A DNA stretch of 64,000 nucleotides from Natronospira bacteriovora (GTDB lineage: Bacteria; Pseudomonadota; Gammaproteobacteria; Natronospirales; Natronospiraceae), in assembly GCF_030848495.1 (NCBI RefSeq), contig NZ_JAVDDT010000005.1, forward strand, positions 1 through 64,000, read 5' to 3'. Both the position numbers and the translations under genes were made by a program. Under the pieces are notes generated by a model, which saw only the letters and a program-made list of their open reading frames with translations, had not been told where the DNA came from and ran no database searches. Each line of letters begins with the position of its first letter. The first letter of the stretch is position 1. Positions 34,061 through 43,173 of the stretch are shown here, piece by piece.

Positions 34061-37000
34061 CCAGCGCCCTCCTCGCAGCTTCATCAAGCGGCGTCACCCG
34101 CGGTGAATCCCAACTTCCGTCAATCCGGTATTCCAGCCGCCCCATTCTGGACAGTGGGCCGCGAAAGACTTCGGAGATCACCAGCATGGCGGCCCCCACA
34201 CCCACGCCGCCGGCGATGGCGCCCGCCACCGGCAGGGCCGAGCCAACCTGGGTTTCCACCCGCAGACGCTGATCATAGTCCCGACTGACGAGCCCCGTAC
34301 GCCCGATCAGTTCCACATTGGCCACCGGCCCCTCCAGTTTCAGATTACCTGTAAAGGCATCCCCGTTGGCAAGCACGAAATCCCCATTGACCCGATCAAA
34401 GCGAAGGCCGCGTCCGAAAACATCCCGGAAATCACCATACAGGCGCCGTGGCAGGGCGGAAAAACTCAGCAGACCGAAAACCCGCCCGGCCCCCGGGTTG
34501 ACTTCCCGCAGCTGGCCGGACCGCAGCTCCACACTCACCTGACCCAGCAGGGTTCTCAGGGCATCAGGCCCCGGGCTGCCTCGCCAGGAAACATTGCCTT
34601 CCAGCCGCCCGAAGCCGGCTTCGATGCCGGGCAGAAAGCCCAGGGCATCCATCGCGGCGGACACGTTCCGGCTTTCCACCTCGCCGCTCAACCGTCCTCG
34701 CTGCCCGCCGTCCGGATCCAGGCGCCAGCCGGCGGACATTTCCGCCGTCATGTCAGTGCCGCTGAGGCTGAAACGTTCGGTGATCACGCCGCCCGGCACC
34801 GCCATTACGGCAAGATCCATTGCGCCCAGCAGGCGGGAATCGCGCATCAGGGCGGTGACCTGGACGTCCAGGGAGGGAATGAACAGGGGGTTGAGCTCCA
34901 CCGGGGCACCGGCGTCGTCCGCGGCCAGTGGACGCAGATTCAGGCGACTCAATGCCCCGCGGATCGTGGCCCGCTCACTGACAACATTCAAGGGAAGGCG
35001 CAGCTCGCCTTCGGCATCCTCGCCCTCCAGTTGCAGCCGCCAGTACTCATCCCGGCGCAGGAGATTCAGTGTCTGGTTCTCGAACTGCAGACGACCAGCG
35101 CGCAGATTGCCGACACGAAGATCAATGGCATCCAGCACCAATCCATCATCATCCGCTTCGGCTGCCACCGGCCAGTCCACCCGCAACCAGGCCACGCCAT
35201 CCAGCTCGGCGATGTCGCCGGCAACGGAAATCCCGCTTTCGGGCAGCGCCACTTGCCGAGGCTGCCCCACATCCACATGCAGACCACGGACATGAGCGGC
35301 CCCTTCATCGGGGATGGCCACGTTCAGGCTCAGTGCCAGATCCGCGCCATAATCCACATCCACCCGGCTGTGACTGCTGCCCACCGGAAAACGAACCTGC
35401 AGCGGACGACGGGTTTCCGCCGTCTTGCCCGCCGGGGCGGGCATGGCAATGGCCAGTCCCTCCAGCTTGCTGTCCAGAATCACCTGGATGTCACCCTGCC
35501 CCGGCTCATTGGGCACCCGAACCTGTCCCCGCCACTGGAAATCACCCTCCAGCCAGTCCAGCATTCGGTAACCCGGCATAGCCGCCCGCAGGCGTTCGCT
35601 GTCGATCCCGCCCCGTAGCATGGCTACCGTTTCCCTTTCCGCATCCGGGGCGGCCTGTCGGCCACGACTGCCCGGATCAACCTGGACGTGGAAGGGGTGC
35701 CCCAGGTGACGACCGGTCAGCGCATCCGACCGCGCACCTTCCTCGGTAAAGCTCAGCTCACCACCCAGCTCGGAGATTTCCCCCGGCAGCCAGTCCACCT
35801 GTCCGTGGCCCGCGGCCAGTCTGGCGACCCCATCCAGCTGCAGTTCTGCGGCTTCTCTCAAGGGAATGTGCATGGCCAGTTCCAGGTCCACCTGCCCATC
35901 CAGCCGCACCGGTTCCAGGGGTGCCGCGAACCACTCGGCCAGAGGCGACTGACGCAGGAAGTCCAGGCCATCGGCCAGGCCGCCACTGGCCTGGCCCTCC
36001 AGCTCCAGTTCTGGCTCGCGCACGTCCGGGATTCGTGCTTCGGCACTCCTCAGACGATAGCCGGCAATGCGGCCGGAACGGGCGCGGATCGCCATGCCCG
36101 CCTGTTCGAAGCGCACCGCAGCACTCACCCCTTCCAGGGGCGGATAGCCCGGCTCGAAATCGACCCTGCCATCGTCGACATCGAATGTGACGAGAAAACG
36201 GCCCTCGTCATTTGCATAGGGAAAGGGCATTGCTGGACCGTCCACCAGTACTCGGCCGTTGCGGGCAACGCCGGCTTGAATGGCCTCATCCAGCCACGCC
36301 ACGGTGGCCTCCGGCATGCGGCCAACCGGAAGATAGTCGGAGAGATTGTCACTGCGGGCTTCCGGAACGTCCGCCTCGAGTCGAATCCATACCGGCTGAT
36401 CCGGCTGGATATCCAGACCGAGCTCGGCTGTCGCCCGAGCATCCCGATTGCGGGCCCGAATATCACTGGATACAAGACGCCAGCCCTCGCCCTGGCGTGA
36501 CCAGTCCACGGTAGCCTGCATGCGCTCCGCCGACAGCCGCTCCCGAAACAGCTCGGGATAATCGAAATGCACCGGGCCGGCATCGATTTCCATGCGACCA
36601 CCGTCCTGATTCAACCGCAGCCAGCCATTGACGCCGTCAAACCCCGGAATCCGCTCCCAACTCCGCATGCCGATTCCGGTCAGCCGCCCGCGCAGGGAAA
36701 AATCCTTTGGCTGGCCGTCTTCCAGGCGCACCTCCCCCAGCAGATCCCGAACCTCGCCCCGGGGCCGAAGACGGTCAAGCCACTGAATGACCGCCTGGTC
36801 ATGGGCGGTGATTTCCTGCATCAGTGAGGCCAGATCCTGGATGCGGGCATAACGGAGATTGCCGCTGAGGTGCTGATCACGGCGACGCAGCTCCAGTTGC
36901 GAACTCGGCCAGCGGACACCCTGGGGACTCAGATCCAGCTGCCTTACCTGCAGGCGCCAGCCACCCCGCTCCGTCTCCCAGCGGATTCCTTCGAACACAA

Positions 37001-37940
37001 GGTGACGGGAGCCACTCTCGTCACCCACGGGACGAAGGGCGGGCTCGTCGAAGCGGGCTTCCAGGGCATCCAGCATCAGGTCACCCCGCAGAAGGGTCGC
37101 CGCCGCCCCGCTTCCACGCAGCTGAAGATCCGCGCGGATACCGCCCTGCAACGGGCGCAGTCGTTCCCACGAGAGCAGGTCGGAAAGCAGGCCCAACCGG
37201 GCCGCCTCGGTATCCAGATCCAGTTGCCAGTCCCAGTTCTCCGGATGCCGCGCATCGCCTTCGGCCAGCAGATCGATTCGCAGATGCCCGCCGATCTCCT
37301 CGGGCAACTGCAGTTCGCTGCGATAGTGATGCCGGTCGGCCCGCGAATGCAGCCGGGTATGGGCAATGCGCAGATCCCAGGGGCCCAGGTCGAGCACTTC
37401 ATCCCGCAGGCGCAGTCGACTGTCTTCCACCCGATAATCGGCATTGGCAAGAATATCGGCCAGCACCACTCGCCAGTTCTGGTCACGGCTGTCCTGGCCG
37501 GCCGGGTCAAAGACCGCGACCCCGGGGATGCGGACGCGCCCTTCACGGTCACGAAGGACAGCGAAATCGCCCCGGCGAAGGATCACCCGCCCGGGCCGCA
37601 TGGGGCCGGGACGAATGAGATCCAGCGGCGAGACGCGAATGGCGATCTCACCGGCCTGAACCGGATCCACGCCCTCCGCTTCCGGCCGGATGATGACGTC
37701 TTCCAGCACCACTTCCGGCACCAGCCAGCGCCAGCGGACATCGATCTCGCTGATTTCCACCGGCGCCCCCAGGGCGTCACCGGCCCACTGGGCAATCACG
37801 TCACGGTATTCACTGATCTGGGGAACCAGCAGGCGGAACAGCCCCACCAGAATCGCCAGTGCAATGACCAGCGTGGCCAGCACGGCGGCCAGCCAGCGGC
37901 GAATGCGCTGACGCAGCGGGATATCAGGTGGGGACGACAT
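34053..37940 (-). CDS. yhdP: YhdP-family AsmA-like protein (DUF3971)
   Basis: 1295 residues with one N-terminal transmembrane helix (LAAVLATLVIALAILVGLFRL) and a very long periplasmic region of repeated beta strands, as in AsmA/TamB/YhdP bridge proteins that move phospholipid to the outer membrane. The C-terminal domain (SFSALPRRLYGDFRDVFG, FTGNLKLEGPVANVELIGRTGL) is typical. ATG 37940 overlaps the end of rng by 17 bp. Confidence 0.94.
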   Translation of the reverse strand: MSSPPDIPLRQRIRRWLAAVLATLVIALAILVGLFRLLVPQISEYRDVIAQWAGDALGAPVEISEIDVRWRWLVPEVVLEDVIIRPEAEGVDPVQAGEIAIRVSPLDLIRPGPMRPGRVILRRGDFAVLRDREGRVRIPGVAVFDPAGQDSRDQNWRVVLADILANADYRVEDSRLRLRDEVLDLGPWDLRIAHTRLHSRADRHHYRSELQLPEEIGGHLRIDLLAEGDARHPENWDWQLDLDTEAARLGLLSDLLSWERLRPLQGGIRADLQLRGSGAAATLLRGDLMLDALEARFDEPALRPVGDESGSRHLVFEGIRWETERGGWRLQVRQLDLSPQGVRWPSSQLELRRRDQHLSGNLRYARIQDLASLMQEITAHDQAVIQWLDRLRPRGEVRDLLGEVRLEDGQPKDFSLRGRLTGIGMRSWERIPGFDGVNGWLRLNQDGGRMEIDAGPVHFDYPELFRERLSAERMQATVDWSRQGEGWRLVSSDIRARNRDARATAELGLDIQPDQPVWIRLEADVPEARSDNLSDYLPVGRMPEATVAWLDEAIQAGVARNGRVLVDGPAMPFPYANDEGRFLVTFDVDDGRVDFEPGYPPLEGVSAAVRFEQAGMAIRARSGRIAGYRLRSAEARIPDVREPELELEGQASGGLADGLDFLRQSPLAEWFAAPLEPVRLDGQVDLELAMHIPLREAAELQLDGVARLAAGHGQVDWLPGEISELGGELSFTEEGARSDALTGRHLGHPFHVQVDPGSRGRQAAPDAERETVAMLRGGIDSERLRAAMPGYRMLDWLEGDFQWRGQVRVPNEPGQGDIQVILDSKLEGLAIAMPAPAGKTAETRRPLQVRFPVGSSHSRVDVDYGADLALSLNVAIPDEGAAHVRGLHVDVGQPRQVALPESGISVAGDIAELDGVAWLRVDWPVAAEADDDGLVLDAIDLRVGNLRAGRLQFENQTLNLLRRDEYWRLQLEGEDAEGELRLPLNVVSERATIRGALSRLNLRPLAADDAGAPVELNPLFIPSLDVQVTALMRDSRLLGAMDLAVMAVPGGVITERFSLSGTDMTAEMSAGWRLDPDGGQRGRLSGEVESRNVSAAMDALGFLPGIEAGFGRLEGNVSWRGSPGPDALRTLLGQVSVELRSGQLREVNPGAGRVFGLLSFSALPRRLYGDFRDVFGRGLRFDRVNGDFVLANGDAFTGNLKLEGPVANVELIGRTGLVSRDYDQRLRVETQVGSALPVAGAIAGGVGVGAAMLVISEVFRGPLSRMGRLEYRIDGSWDSPRVTPLDEAARRALDE

Positions 37941-39393
37941 CGAACTGTTCCTGGGAGTACTGGCTTTCCACCTGGAGGCGGATGGGTTTGCCCACCATTT
38001 CCTCCACTTCGGCCAGACTGGCGGATTCCTCATCCAGCAGGAGATCCACCACGGCCTGGGATGCGATCACGAGCAGCTCCTGCACCTCATACTGCCCGGC
38101 CTCGCGGAGCACTTCACGGAAAATATCGAAACAGACGGTTTCGGGGGTCTTTACCGAGGCGCGGCCTTCACAGGTGGGACAGGGCTCGCAGAGCACGTGT
38201 TCCAGGCTTTCCCGGGTACGCTTGCGGGTCATTTCCACCAGGCCGAGGGCGGACACCTCGCACACCTGGTTCTTGGCCGGATCCTGTGCCAGAGCGCGTT
38301 CAAGGGCATTGAGTACCAGGCCCTTGTGCTCCTGATCGTCCATGTCGATGAAATCGATGATGATGATGCCGCCCAGATTGCGCAGACGGAGCTGCCTGGC
38401 AATGGCACGGGCCGCCTCCAGATTGGTCTTGAGCGCGGTCTCTTCCAGATTGCGACTGCCCACGAAGGCGCCGGTGTTGACGTCAATGGTGGTCATGGCT
38501 TCAGTCTGATCGATGATCAGGTAGCCACCGGACTTGAGATTCACTCGCCGCTCCAGGGCACGATTGATTTCATCATCCACGCCGTAGAGATCGAAAATGG
38601 GGCGGCGGCCGGTGTAATGCTGCACCCGGGGGCTGAGCTCGGGAATGAACTGGTCGGCAAACCCCTTCATGCGGCTGAAGACCGTGGAGGAATCCACTCT
38701 CACCTGTTCCACTCCCTGCCCCATCATGTCACGCAGTATGCGCACCGGCAGTGGCAGATCCTCATGCACCAGATCACCCGGCTTTGCCGTGGCCGAGACA
38801 TCCTGGATGGATTCCCACAGGCGGCTGAGAAAGAGCATGTCGGCGCGCAGGGCATCCAGGGTGGCGTCCTCGCCCGCCGTGCGCACGATGTAGCCTCCCG
38901 GGGTGTCATCATCGATGATCTGCCCGAGCATGGCCTGCAGTCGCGCCCGCTCGTGTTCATTTTCGATGCGCGTGGACAGGCCCACGCCCTTGCCACCGGG
39001 CAGGTAGACCAGATAACGGGAAGGGATGCTGATGTGGGTGGTCAGGCGCGCTCCCTTGCTGCCGAGGGGGTCCTTGAGCACCTGAACCAGTATTTCCTTG
39101 CCTTCATGCACCAGGTCGCGGATGTTGGCCGGGCCGGCGGAGGGGGTTTCGTTCTCGGTGTGGGCCGAGCGGGCAATGTCATTGGCGTGCAGGAAGGCGG
39201 TGCGGGCCAGGCCCACGTCGATGAAGGCGGCCTGCATGCCGGGCAACACCCGGGAGACCCGACCCTTGTAGAGATTGCCGACCAGCCCCCGGCTGTTGGA
39301 GCGTTCGATCATCACTTCCTGGAGCGAGCCATTCTCCAGCAGTGCCACCCGGGTTTCCCGGGGGGTGACGTTGACCAGAATCTCTTCACTCAT
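37924..39393 (-). CDS. rng: Ribonuclease G
   Basis: 489 residues, RNase E/G family. Start MSEEILVNVTPRETRVALLE, S1-like domain with GNLYKGRVSRVLPGMQAAFID, DNase-like catalytic domain with IIDFIDMDDQEH (Asp ligands of Mg2+) and the zinc-link CEPCPTCEGRG-like cysteines (CEPCPTCEGR). It processes the 5' end of 16S rRNA and degrades mRNA. ATG 39393 is chosen over an upstream in-frame one at 39426. Confidence 0.96.
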   Translation of the reverse strand: MSEEILVNVTPRETRVALLENGSLQEVMIERSNSRGLVGNLYKGRVSRVLPGMQAAFIDVGLARTAFLHANDIARSAHTENETPSAGPANIRDLVHEGKEILVQVLKDPLGSKGARLTTHISIPSRYLVYLPGGKGVGLSTRIENEHERARLQAMLGQIIDDDTPGGYIVRTAGEDATLDALRADMLFLSRLWESIQDVSATAKPGDLVHEDLPLPVRILRDMMGQGVEQVRVDSSTVFSRMKGFADQFIPELSPRVQHYTGRRPIFDLYGVDDEINRALERRVNLKSGGYLIIDQTEAMTTIDVNTGAFVGSRNLEETALKTNLEAARAIARQLRLRNLGGIIIIDFIDMDDQEHKGLVLNALERALAQDPAKNQVCEVSALGLVEMTRKRTRESLEHVLCEPCPTCEGRASVKTPETVCFDIFREVLREAGQYEVQELLVIASQAVVDLLLDEESASLAEVEEMVGKPIRLQVESQYSQEQFDVVPT

Positions 39394-39478
39394 GCCCGAC
39401 AGATCCGTTTCAGGTAGAACCCCCATTCTGCCACAGGCGGGCTACCCCCTGACTCCGCCTGCCCCCTGAAAATGACCG

Positions 39479-40051
39479 TCAGAGCGAAGAGATGCCGGCT
39501 TCCTCGAGCAGCCGGGCGGTTTCAAACAGCGGCAAACCCATGACCCCGGAATAACTGCCGGAGAGATGTTCGACAAAGACCGCCCCCAGCCCCTGAATGG
39601 CATAGGCCCCGGCCTTGTCTTTGGGCTCGCCGCTGCGCCAGTAGGCGTGCATCTCCGTTTCGCTGATGGAACGAAAACGCACCCGGCTCACCTGCGTGAT
39701 CACCCGCTCAGCCTGCCCCGGAACGATCAGGGCCACGGCTGACAGCACCGCATGTTCACGCCCGGACAGCAGGCCAAGCATGCGCCGAGCATCGGCCTTA
39801 TCCGCCGGCTTGCCAAGAATGTGTTCATCCACCACCACGGCGGTATCCGAACCCAGTACCAGTGCATCCGGCTGCTGTCGGGCCACGGCTTCGGCTTTCT
39901 CCCGCGCCATGCGCGCGACAAAGTCCACGGCCAACTCACCGGCTTGAACGGATTCGTTGATGTCCGCCGGAATCACATCGAATGTCAGCCCGATCTGTTC
40001 CAGCAATTCACGGCGACGTGGGGATTGGGAGGCGAGAATGAGTCGGGGCAT
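39479..40051 (-). CDS. maf: Maf/YhdE nucleotide pyrophosphatase
   Basis: 190 residues from ATG 40051. The SQSPRRRELL motif, PADINES, VLGSDTAVVVD and the AGAYAIQGLGAVFVEHLSGSYS region define Maf, which hydrolyses non-canonical NTPs such as m5U/dTTP-type substrates. It lies upstream of rng, as in many gammaproteobacteria, 85 bp from the rng start. Confidence 0.95.
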   Translation of the reverse strand: MPRLILASQSPRRRELLEQIGLTFDVIPADINESVQAGELAVDFVARMAREKAEAVARQQPDALVLGSDTAVVVDEHILGKPADKADARRMLGLLSGREHAVLSAVALIVPGQAERVITQVSRVRFRSISETEMHAYWRSGEPKDKAGAYAIQGLGAVFVEHLSGSYSGVMGLPLFETARLLEEAGISSL

Positions 40052-40140
40052 GGGCTTTGTATTGCCTTGGTGGGTGAACAAGGGGGCATTGTGCCGCAGG
40101 GATGGGGGGTGCGTGAATCAGGGCCGGTGCATACCGGCCC

Positions 40141-40315
40141 CTCGTAGTCGTAGTCGTAATCGGCATTTATCAAGCGACGAGCGACGAGCAGCGAGCGACG
40201 AGCAAAAAACCAGAAACCTGCACGGCGAGGTTTTCGTCATTTAGCTCGTCATTCGTCACTCGTAGCTCGTTGCTGCTTTCGTAATGCCGATTACGATTAC
40301 GATTACGACTACGAC
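40141..40315. repeat. CGTAGTCGTAATCG-family composite palindrome, copy 2
   Basis: Outer arms CTCGTAGTCGTAGTCGTAAT (40141-40166, running on to CGGCAT) and its inverse ATGCCGATTACGATTACG (40284-40315). Nested inner arms have a 7-bp period: GCGACGA units at about 40173-40203, and at 40242-40278 their approximate inverse. The core is a short A-rich/GAGG segment. It fills most of the maf-rlmH gap (40052-40344); nothing else is seen there. Confidence 0.87.
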
Positions 40316-40344
40316 AAGGATTGGCCGTGCTGGGTCGAAGCGCC

Positions 40345-40812
40345 CTACGCGCGATGATAGGGATGACCGCTGCGGACCGACCAGGCGCGATACAGTTGCT
40401 CGGCGACCACGACGCGGACCAGGCCATGGGGCAGGGTCAGGGGTGACAGGCTCCAGCGCCGTTCGGCTCGTGCCAGGACGCTGTCATCAAGACCGTCGGC
40501 GCCGCCGATGACCAGGCTGAGGTCACGCCCGTCCATGAGCCAGTCTCCCAGCCAGGCAGACAGTTTGACGGTGTCGGGGGATTGGCCGCGTTCATCCAGG
40601 GCGATCAGGCGATCATTGCCGATGGCTTTCAGAATCCGCTCGGCTTCCTGCTGACGGGCACGATCCGGGGCGGTCTTGCCACTGCGGCGACCGGGTGGGA
40701 TCTCGTTCAGCTCCAGACGGCATTCATGGGGCAGACGCCGGGCGTACTCCGCGAAGCCATCGTTCATCCAGGCCGGCAGGCGCTGGCCCACGGCAAGCAG
40801 GCGAATCCGCAT
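40345..40812 (-). CDS. rlmH: 23S rRNA pseudouridine-1915 N3-methyltransferase RlmH
   Basis: 155 residues, SPOUT family. MRIRLLAVGQRLPAWMNDGFAEYARRL start, LDERGQ, the SAM-knot LVIGGADGLDDSV and C-terminal LPHGLVRVVVAEQLYRAW are all present. It methylates the pseudouridine in helix 69. Cotranscribed with rsfS (12-bp gap). Confidence 0.97.
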   Translation of the reverse strand: MRIRLLAVGQRLPAWMNDGFAEYARRLPHECRLELNEIPPGRRSGKTAPDRARQQEAERILKAIGNDRLIALDERGQSPDTVKLSAWLGDWLMDGRDLSLVIGGADGLDDSVLARAERRWSLSPLTLPHGLVRVVVAEQLYRAWSVRSGHPYHRA

Positions 40813-40824
40813 GGCGAGTGCGTC

Positions 40825-41244
40825 TCAGTGACCGGACAGGGACGGCGGGCGTCCGCCGCCGGCGACCCGGGCACGGGCCTCCCGATTGCCTTCATCCCGG
40901 TCGTCCAGGCTCCAGAGCTTTTCCAGGTTGTAGAAGGCCCGGGTCTCCGGGTGCATGACATGCACCACGGCCTCGCCCAGATCCACCAGCACCCAGTCCG
41001 AATCCTTCTCGCCTTCGATGCCGGCCTGCATGCCGGCCTTCTTCACCGAGCGCAGCAGGTGCTGGGCCACCGACGCCACATGTCGGCTGGAGGTACCGGA
41101 GGCGATGATCATGGTATCCACGATGGGCGTGACTTCGCGCACATCCAGCACCGTGATGTCACGGGCCTTCATGTCGTCAAGCACATCCACCAGCCACTCA
41201 TTCAGGGCTGCGCCACTGAGTACGGTCTTCGCTTCATCCGTCAC
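40825..41244 (-). CDS. rsfS: Ribosomal silencing factor RsfS
   Basis: 139 residues. Conserved DMKARDITVLDVREVTPIVD, IIASGTSSRHVASVAQHL, DWVLVDLGEAVVHVMHPETR and FYNLEKLWS. RsfS binds L14 and blocks subunit joining in slow growth. The C-terminal tail is extended by about 25 residues compared with E. coli RsfS. 4 bp separate it from nadD. Confidence 0.96.
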   Translation of the reverse strand: MTDEAKTVLSGAALNEWLVDVLDDMKARDITVLDVREVTPIVDTMIIASGTSSRHVASVAQHLLRSVKKAGMQAGIEGEKDSDWVLVDLGEAVVHVMHPETRAFYNLEKLWSLDDRDEGNREARARVAGGGRPPSLSGH

Positions 41245-41248
41245 GGTC

Positions 41249-41947
41249 TTACACTCCTCCTTCCCGCGTCACGCGGGCATAGGATCGGGCAGGTCGCCGA
41301 CTGTAATAGGGACTGCTCTCGATCATTCTCACCACCGGGTCAGGCGTGAGATAGCGCACCGACCCGCCCCGGTCGAGAATTTCGCGAATGACGCTGGAGG
41401 AAATCTCCAGCTGCGTCACCTGCTGGGTCAGTATCCGGCCCGCCGGCAGCCGGTGCAGGTCGGCCCTGTCGTCACTGCGACAGGCCTCCAGCACCCGGGA
41501 CAGGTCACCGTCCGGCGTCAGCTGCCAGCCGGGTCGATGGGCCACCACGATATGGGCCTGCTCCAACAGCGCTTCCCAGCGGCTCCAGCGTGGCAGTCCG
41601 AGGAAGGCATCACTGCCAAGGATCAGACACAGCGGACGTTTCGGCCCCAGTTCCTCGCGAAAGGCCAGCAGGGTATCCAGGGTGTAGGAGGGGCCGGGCC
41701 GGCGCATCTCCCGATCATCCACTTCCAGCCCCGGCTGGTCATGCACCGCGGCCCGGGCCATTTCCAGGCGAAAGGGGCCGGGCGCCATGGGCGCGCCGCG
41801 ATGGGGCGGATCAGCACAGGGAATCAGCCGCACCTGCTCCAGCTCGAGGATTTCGAGCAGTTCCAGAGCAGGACGCAGATGACCGTGGTGGATCGGATCG
41901 AATGTGCCACCGAACAGACCGATGGGCCGCTGCGAATGCTGTTCCAT
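41249..41947 (-). CDS. nadD: Nicotinate-nucleotide adenylyltransferase NadD
   Basis: 232 residues from ATG 41947. PIGLFGGTFDPIHHGHLRPA contains the nucleotidyltransferase GGTFDPIHxGH motif. ISSSVIREILDRGGSVRYLTP is the C-terminal SSTxIR-type motif. It makes nicotinate adenine dinucleotide for NAD. Neither this start nor the in-frame ATG at 41974 has a clear ribosome-binding site; the shorter one gives the usual N-terminus. Confidence 0.95.
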   Translation of the reverse strand: MEQHSQRPIGLFGGTFDPIHHGHLRPALELLEILELEQVRLIPCADPPHRGAPMAPGPFRLEMARAAVHDQPGLEVDDREMRRPGPSYTLDTLLAFREELGPKRPLCLILGSDAFLGLPRWSRWEALLEQAHIVVAHRPGWQLTPDGDLSRVLEACRSDDRADLHRLPAGRILTQQVTQLEISSSVIREILDRGGSVRYLTPDPVVRMIESSPYYSRRPARSYARVTREGGV

Positions 41948-42073
41948 CAGAACCGGAACGCGTCCGCGCGGCATGCCGTGGTGTAATTCCTCATGGCGCC
42001 ATTTTCTCGCAAATCGTCGCCTGAGTCATCCCGCATTCGCCCGCGACGGGCTTACCCGAATCGACGGGAACGG

Positions 42074-42079
42074 TAGAAT
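42074..42079 (+). promoter_or_regulatory. Possible -10 box for dgcNA
   Basis: TAGAAT lies 26 bp before the dgcN ATG; the best -35 (TTACCC, 42052-42057, 16-bp spacing) is weak. A strong AAGGAGG (42093-42099) follows, 6 bp before the ATG. Confidence 0.35.
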
Positions 42080-42105
42080 GTTGCTCCCGAACAAGGAGGC
42101 AAGGC

Positions 42106-43173
42106 ATGCAGGAAGAGGCAATCGTTCTGGCCAATGGGGCCTACAGGACAGCCAATGGCAAGGTGGCTCACGGCCTGATCAGGGGCAGCGAGCGTTTCCG
42201 GGTGAGGGCAGTGGTGGATCCGGATGCCGCCGGGAGTGATGCGGGGGAATGGCTGGACGGCACCCACCGGGACATTCCGGTGGTGGAGTCGGTGGCGGAA
42301 GCCATCGCCGCCTGTCCCACACCACCGCGCTGGTGTGTCCTGGGGGTTGCGCCCCATGGCGGGCGTTTCAACCCACCCCTGCGCGAAGCCGCCCTGAGTG
42401 CACTCTCCGCCGGCCTCGGCCTGGTCAACGGCCTGCATGACTGGGCCGGGCTGGATCCCGACATGAACCGGGTCGCCCGGGAGCAGGGTGTCGAGATCAT
42501 CGACCTGCGTCGCCCGCCGCCCAATGATCAGTTGCATTTCTGGACCGGCGAGATCCGCCATGTCGCCACACCGCGCATTGCCGTCCTCGGCATGGACTGC
42601 GCCATCGGCAAGCGCACCACCAGTCGCGTGCTGATTCAGGCGCTGCGCCAGCGCGGCCACACGGCGGAGATGATCTACACCGGGCAGACGGGCTGGCTGC
42701 AGGGTGGTCGCTATGGCTTCATCTTCGATGCCACACCGAACGATTACGTCAGTGGCGAACTGGAACATGCCATTCTGAGCTGCGCGCGGGAGCTGAACCC
42801 CGACATCATGCTGCTGGAAGGGCAGTCCTCCCTGCGCAATCCGAGCGGCCCCTGTGGCGCGGAGTTCCTGCTCTCGGGTGCCGCCGACGCCGTGATCCTG
42901 CAGCATGATCCGAAGCGGCAGTATTTCGATGGTCTCGAGGCGGGCGGTTATCACCTGCCCACGGTGGCGGACGAAATCGCCCTCATCCGCCATTACGGGG
43001 TCGAGACCATTGGCGTCACCCTCTATGGCCGCCCGGACGACCCCGTGGTGGCAGAGGCCCGCCAGACCCTCTCGGATACCCTGCAGCTGCCGGTGGCCTG
43101 CCCACTGTTCGAAGACAGCCCGGAGCTGCTCGCGGCCATCGAAGCCCGACTCGACCGGAGGAACACCGGATGA
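42106..43173 (+). CDS. dgcN: DUF1611 protein, DgcN-type N-acetyltransferase for D-glutamate
   Basis: 355 residues. N-terminal Rossmann-like part; GMDCAIGKRTTS (about residue 159) resembles a P-loop; TGQTGWLQGGRYGFIFDATPND and LLEGQSSLRNPSGPCG-type text are conserved in DUF1611. Proteins of this family paired with an enolase-superfamily racemase have been described as DgcN/DgcA: D-Glu is N-acetylated by DgcN and epimerised by DgcA to N-acetyl-L-Glu. The overlap with the next gene (ATGA, 43170-43173) supports that pairing. Confidence 0.82.
   Translation: MQEEAIVLANGAYRTANGKVAHGLIRGSERFRVRAVVDPDAAGSDAGEWLDGTHRDIPVVESVAEAIAACPTPPRWCVLGVAPHGGRFNPPLREAALSALSAGLGLVNGLHDWAGLDPDMNRVAREQGVEIIDLRRPPPNDQLHFWTGEIRHVATPRIAVLGMDCAIGKRTTSRVLIQALRQRGHTAEMIYTGQTGWLQGGRYGFIFDATPNDYVSGELEHAILSCARELNPDIMLLEGQSSLRNPSGPCGAEFLLSGAADAVILQHDPKRQYFDGLEAGGYHLPTVADEIALIRHYGVETIGVTLYGRPDDPVVAEARQTLSDTLQLPVACPLFEDSPELLAAIEARLDRRNTG

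Noticed and set aside
39985-40173. Tyr/Asp-rich peptide (ADYDYDYEG) as a small gene
   Set aside because: It is the CGTAGTCG repeat read as codons; the same peptide-like string appears at other repeat copies in other frames.
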